From Saxidomus purpurata (taxonomy: Eukaryota; Mollusca; Bivalvia; Venerida; Veneridae): DNA of 64,000 nt. The notes beneath the pieces were generated by a model. It did not search any database. It saw only the letters and a list, made by a program, of their open reading frames with translations, and had not been told where the DNA came from. A program made the position numbers and the translations under genes. Positions within the stretch are counted from its first letter, which is position 1, and each line of letters begins with the position of its first letter. The stretch spans positions 33,485,022-33,549,021 of the forward strand of contig JAFMSR010000015.1 of assembly GCA_022818135.1 (NCBI GenBank), in the 5' to 3' direction. This document shows, in pieces, positions 58,858 to 64,000 of the stretch.

Positions 58858-59670
58858 CAACGTGCTAGGGTGAGCTATTAGGCTCACTCACTGTCTGTCA
58901 GTCTGTCCACCATTTCCTTCAAATGACATATCCTCTGAAACTACTGGGCCAATGTTGATGACATTTGGCAGGGATGTTCCTTGCATAAAGCTCTATCAAA
59001 GGTGTTCAAACAATTCCATTCCATGCAGAACTTTGGTTGCTATGGCAACAAATAGGAAAAGCTTCTGTAAAAAACAAGGTCTAGAGTTAAGTATTTAGCA
59101 TTGCCTAATGGTCCGCTACCAACATTGTTCAATTCATTCCATCCGGGTCAAACTTGACAGTGCCGGGGGGCTTATTTTAAATGGGCTTATAAATAGGAGA
59201 ATCTGTCGAAATCGTCTTCTCTAAAACCACATGACCTAAAGCTTAGATATTTGGCAAGAATCATTGCTTAACGGACCTCTACCAAAATTATTCAAATCAT
59301 GACCCCCGGAGGTCACATTACTTTACGTAAATTTCAATAGGAAATTTTGAAAAACCCTCTTCACTGAAACCTCAAGGGCTTGATCTTTGAAATTTAGCAT
59401 GTAGCATTGCCTAATGGACCAAGATAACCCATATTTTAAACTGACCCTTCCAGGGTGTAACTTGATTTCACGTAACTATGCTTGAATAGAGAAAACTTCA
59501 AAAATCTTCTGGTCTCAAACAACAAGGCCCAGAGCTTAGATATTATTGGACTGTAGCATTGTGTAGTGATCATAAACCTCTATGAATATTGTTCGAACCA
59601 TGACCCTTAGTGTGCTGCTATTGTTGTCCTTGTATTATATAGGCCATGGTAGCCAGGTGAGTGATGTTGG
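58858..59670. repeat. Dispersed element with GTGAGC ... GGTGAGTGAT ends
   Basis: It starts at AGGGTGAGCTATTAGGCTCA and ends at ATGGTAGCCAGGTGAGTGAT. Internal segments of about 130 bp recur (AGCTTAGATATTTGGCA, TAGCATTGCCTAATGG, CCTCTA.CAAAATTATTCAAA). It is the same family as 51165-51320. Noncoding; typical of abundant bivalve repeats. Confidence 0.55.
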
Positions 59671-60149
59671 GCAATCTTGGCACTCTTTTTACTTTGACAT
59701 ATAACTTTTTATGAATGTATGTGACCTTCTGTGACACTTTGCCTAAACTTTCTATTTCTGAAAATAAAAACAATATTAGCTTTTTACACCTTAATGTTAA
59801 ACTAGAATTTATTTTAAATTAATCCATACACCTTTCCAAACATAAATTTCAATTAATCGATTTTTTCTTTCATATGATACAGAGATACTAACATACAGTC
59901 ATAAAATCTTAAGAAAACTTTTTAGTGACTTTAAAACCAATTTAGAATGAAATAATCTAAATTATCTGACCGTAAAAAATTACGGTGTATTTTACAATAG
60001 GTTAAATTTAATTCTAAAGTTGTTAGTTCACAGTATTTTCTAGTATTCCTGTCCCATAATATATGTTATGATGCAATTGACCTTCATTGTTACAGTATGT
60101 CAGACTTCTTGTTTAGATTGTATTGTATATTAGGGTTTTATCGTTGGTT

Positions 60150-60412
60150 CCGGTTTCCAACATGACCAACACCCCCAGAAGAGGTTAGTTATGTTAGGTT
60201 TCGGAGGATAGTGCAAGATACAGAAAGTGTCCCAATTCCAGTGACACTCCTGGTTCTTATGCATGCCAGGTGTATAGCACCCATACATGGGACCTCGGTT
60301 TTAGTCTCATCCGAAAGACTGTTAGTTATTTTAGTTGGTAAGCCCTTGGAATCGAACCCGCTACCTCGAGATTACAAGTCTATAGCTCTACCGATTGAGC
60401 TAACCGGGCTGA
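60150..60412 (-). mobile_element. tRNA-derived SINE (family 3) with well-kept tRNA head
   Basis: On the - strand the head (60412 down to about 60340) reads AGCCCGGTTAGCTCAATCGG + TAGAGC (A box), GACTTGTAATC (TGT, Thr-like loop) and GCGGGTTCGATTCC (B box), with AGCCC pairing to GGGCT. The body contains TCTTTCGGATGAGACTAAAA and CCGAGGTCCCATGT, a segment I recall from widespread marine-invertebrate SINEs. T-arm and anticodon-stem mismatches argue against a working tRNA. Confidence 0.75.
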
Positions 60413-61119
60413 CTCTTGCTTAAATTTAGATCATACCATGTTTATGTAAAATGTACATTTTTAGACTGGTTTTCAGCTCCAGTAAATTCTTCTAGAGAAA
60501 TCACACATGATGGAAACCAGTCAATCATCAGAGTGACTGACAGCAGTTGTCATACCCTGGTACCCATATTACAACTGGATCAATGTTCCATGTATGACTT
60601 CTGCCAAGTGGCTGAAAGGAAGTTGAAATATAACAAGAAATATCTTTAAAAAAAGATAAACTCCATTGAGTCAACGGACATTTTAGTATATACATAAACA
60701 TTGTTCCTGGAAAAGTTATCAATGGAGGCGGATGAAACTGCAGTTCATCTATAGATTGGCAGCTATGTCATTTATCAATGAAGCGATCAAGTGATCAAAA
60801 GTCACATATAGATTCCATTCACCGCGCATCCATTTGTAACATTTGATCGGTGTCAAAAGTAGATCAAGACCCAGCTAATACAACATGGCCAATTTAACGT
60901 GAGGCTATTTTCATTTGATGTATGTCAAAATAAGCTTCAGTGGAATATATAAACTACCCAAAATACACAAGGGCAAACAGAACTAAGTTAATAATTATCT
61001 GTCCTGAAAATTTATCATCTTTCAAGAAGTTTGTACATCAGTCTGTACTTTTTATAAAGTTTTTTGTATGTTATGTGTCAATAGTTTTTCTGTCTTTTGT
61101 GGCAGTCAGTTTGACTATG

Positions 61120-61335
61120 AATAACATAACATAACATAACATAACATAACATAACATAACAGAACAGAACATAACATAACAGAACAGAACAGAACAGAAC
61201 AGAACATAACATAACATAACATTACATAACATTACATTACATTACATTACATTACATAACATTACATTACATCACATCACATCACATCACATCACATCAC
61301 ATCACATCACATCACATCACATCACATCACATCAC
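61120..61335. repeat. Pentanucleotide array ATAAC -> AGAAC -> ATTAC -> ATCAC
   Basis: 216 bp of uninterrupted five-base units change in blocks: ATAAC, a mixed ATAAC/AGAAC zone, ATTAC, then at least 14 ATCAC units. It directly abuts a LINE 3' end, whose other copy has a short tail of the same ATAAC unit. Confidence 0.97.
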
Positions 61336-61460
61336 ATATACTTTATTTGGCATAAAATGATACATATATATTTATAGCCAATACATGTAATGTAAGGACA
61401 TATGACTCACAGCTTACTGGGTAATAATGTTTTACAGAGAAAGTATCTACATATTCATCA
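61336..61460 (-). mobile_element. Second copy of the LINE 3' end
   Basis: The + strand reads ATATACTTTATTTGGCATAA, TTTATAGCCAATAC and TGTAATGTAAGGACATATGA, then AATGTTTTACAGAGAAAGTA. It matches 16620-16745 closely. It is 5'-truncated after about 125 bp, with the pentamer tail on its 3' side. Confidence 0.85.
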
Positions 61461-64000
61461 CCTATGCATACACATCTGTTTAGCACCCTCCTGAGTTGAT
61501 ATGTCATTTCTTTGGCTACCTATCACAAGTTTGACTGTAGATGATATAAATCTAACAGCAACAGTGTATGATATTTCAATAACCATTGATGGAAAGTTTG
61601 TTTTCTGCTTTTCTTTAAAATTAAATGATGTCTTTTATAGGTAGAAGTTTTCCTTTATACTTTTGAAAGCCGTTTTATGACCATGTACTTACAAAATAGG
61701 TGATTAAGATACTAAAAGCGTCTTTATGTAAAATGTTATAATAGTGAAAACAGTTATTTATATCTATACTTAGCTTCATAGTAGACTGGAAGTTTGTGGT
61801 ATTTAATATTGAATAAGGGCATTTTATCAGTGTTTTATTTTAAATGTAATTGTTTGACATTTTGTGTATCAAGACACATATAGCATTCTCTAGTATTGGA
61901 GGAAATAACAGTATGGCATATGTTTTATAAATTGATAGAAAAAAAGGATAAATAAGAACACTGATCTATGATAAATAATGGAGTAAATGTGTTGGAAATA
62001 AATGTAGTAATTTCTTTAGTTTATGGGCTAAAGAACCTTCACAAATTGTGTTTATTTATCAGGAATTTGGACAAGAAGTTGGACATAAGGGTACCCAGTA
62101 CTTCCTGGGATGTAATCATATAATCTGATATAGACAATTTAACTGTACTATAATAACATATCAACATTGCAAGTTGTTTATTCTGAACTTTTCCAAATTT
62201 TTTGTTAATTTTTTAAGTTTGTTTTATTTTTTTTTTTTATTCTAAACAAGTCATTTGGAGTTATAGAAGCATATAAACTTAGGATAGAAATTTGAAGCAA
62301 GATAGGAGAGTTTTTCATATGGTTTAGAGTTTGGAAAAATAAAAAAGCCTAACAAATACAGTATAAGCGAGTTTCCTTTAGATATACATGTATCTAAATG
62401 ACATATTGCTCTGGAAAAAAGTATTACAAATTAATGTATTTATATATACTATGCAAAGAAAATGTGAAAATGTTAAAAGAATTTTGAACCCTTGTTTTGA
62501 GTGACATTAATTCTGTTTTTCTTACTTATTACACAAGTAAATAATATTAAATATTAGAAGATTAGATCATAAGCTTTAGTTTCATGTGGCAAACTTTACA
62601 ACAAATAACATAAAATTATGCCCTGAAGGAGGTTTTTTTTTCTGATATAACAAAAAAACAAATATACTCATAGTTAGTTAGATCTGTGATAACTTTTATA
62701 GAAGGCTGAAAGAGACAGACAGGGTATATAACATATAACATACAAAATTAAAATTTTCAAAGACAGTTAAAAATGTGCAAATATCTATGTTACTATACAA
62801 AGTTAACTGTTTGAAGGAAGAACATTTTTTTGACAACTAGGAGATAAATACGTTATACTAATTTTGACATGCAGAATCAAGGAGTTGAAATCCAGTTAGT
62901 TTGTTGCAATTTCTTTGAGAGTTGATTATTATATTTAAACATAACCAATATATACATTCTGTAATGGTTTTTAGACTGTTTTAAATCATGTTTTATACCA
63001 CAAACAATTTTTATTGGAACCAAACGAACTATTAATTATTTTAGAGGGATTAGAAAGGAATTAAGTGATTAAGTGTCTTGAACTAGGATATCCGTACGGT
63101 AGAAATCATTATCATAAAGAAAAGAATATAGTAAAGGAGTGTACGAAATATATATTCAACTGATTTATATGTTTTATTTACGCAAATTATAGGAAGACAT
63201 GGATTTTGTAATAGAATAAAATTTTGAAAATACATTTAATTGTTTGATATTGACAGTATAGCTTAATACGAAAATAGGAAATTCAATCCAAAGTTACTTT
63301 TGTGTGTGACTCTTTGACACTGGGTGAAAAAATATTTTCATCATTTTAATGAAAATTTTAAAGATTGTTGTGACAACTCTCAAAATATTGTGGCTATTCT
63401 AACAATGGACCCTTCAAGGTGTTTAGTAAGTCATCCATACTCCAATTAGTAGAGAATTAAATTTGATTTGTATAATTTTGATATACTGTAATAGTTTACA
63501 AGCACTTGTAGAGACAGGAGATATAAATCTCGGATCATCTATTTATATATATTTTTGCTATCATTTAACAAGGATAAATCATGGCAACTGCAAATACAGA
63601 GATAAGTGCACTGACCCACCACTCTAATAGCTAATCCAAGATTTATTAATTAGACAGTGGGCTTTAGCAAATTAAAGAAACATTGTGGTATTTAAGTATA
63701 CAATGTAAGTGGAGGATTTATGTAAACATACTTAATCTGGATTATTGGAGACAGACAGTTTTAGATTGTTTAAAAACCTGGGATTTGTCGGTTTAAGTGT
63801 TTCTAAAAGTATCTGAAGTGATAACAGCAAGAATGGAAGATATTTGAAAATAGTGTTAACACTATGGAGTGTGTTTAATTTTCTTAGATCTAGTCAAAGA
63901 GATCCAGTGTTACACCACACACTACCTGGTAAGTAAATGTTGTCTAAGAGCTTTCATGATTATAAGAATTATTCCCTTGGATATAAATTTCTGCTGTCTG
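61461..64000. other. AT-rich stretch, no recognised feature
   Basis: I looked on both strands for exons, tRNA boxes and tandem repeats and found none that I can support. Confidence 0.45.

Noticed and set aside
60340..60412. Functional tRNA-Thr gene
   Set aside because: Good A and B boxes, but the anticodon stem and T stem have mismatches and a SINE body follows directly.

Overview
The window is a piece of animal nuclear DNA. It is AT-rich and mostly non-coding, with short exons bounded by GT/AG splice sites. It carries tRNA-derived SINEs, LINE tails, decayed transposons and dispersed repeats built around CAAGGTCA/TGACCTTGACCT. That repeat style, plus a Mab-21/cGAS-like-receptor gene of the kind expanded in bivalves, points to a bivalve mollusc. 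The species cannot be named from the sequence.

Left part (1-9 kb): a 228-bp MITE is followed by a 2.7-kb minisatellite of 27-bp units. The minisatellite ends about 90 bp before a strong splice acceptor. The next exon (4041-5569, + strand) encodes most of a Mab-21 domain / cGLR-type protein and is the best conventional gene in the window. A 36-bp tandem repeat carrying CACGTG boxes lies just behind it. A broken DIRS/Ty3-type reverse transcriptase and a broken hAT/ZNF862-like fragment follow.

Middle (9-23 kb): a 2-kb foldback-like element with palindromic subrepeats, a tRNA-derived SINE, a promoter-like segment near 15.05 kb (NRF1-type palindrome, duplicated block, exon with a strong donor), a LINE 3' end, degenerate dispersed repeats, and a near-perfect 130-bp hairpin.

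Centre (23.26-38.16 kb): the outstanding feature is about 14.5 kb of near-identical 412/413-bp direct repeats (35 full units plus diverged edge copies). Each unit carries a 76-nt exon-like block with a TACTAAC branch site, a pyrimidine-rich tract, CAG acceptor and GTATGT donor. A second candidate 53-nt exon in each unit restores frame (76+53=129). Downstream, at 38.4-39.1 kb, three further exons splice in compatible phase to a stop codon, and the first resembles the repeated exon. I read this as a gene with a massively amplified exon (pair), product unknown. A satellite that captured an exon is the alternative.

Right part (39-64 kb): three SINEs (one split by a nested insertion with a GTAC target duplication), tRNA-like relics, a decayed Ty3/gypsy integrase, an internally deleted Tc1/mariner element with perfect 26-bp TIRs and TA duplications, a decayed DEDDh-exonuclease-like fragment, a 1.6-kb dimeric 28-bp minisatellite, a TIR element with a tandem-repeat core, and a LINE tail expanded into a pentanucleotide array. 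No convincing host exon was found beyond 41.3 kb.
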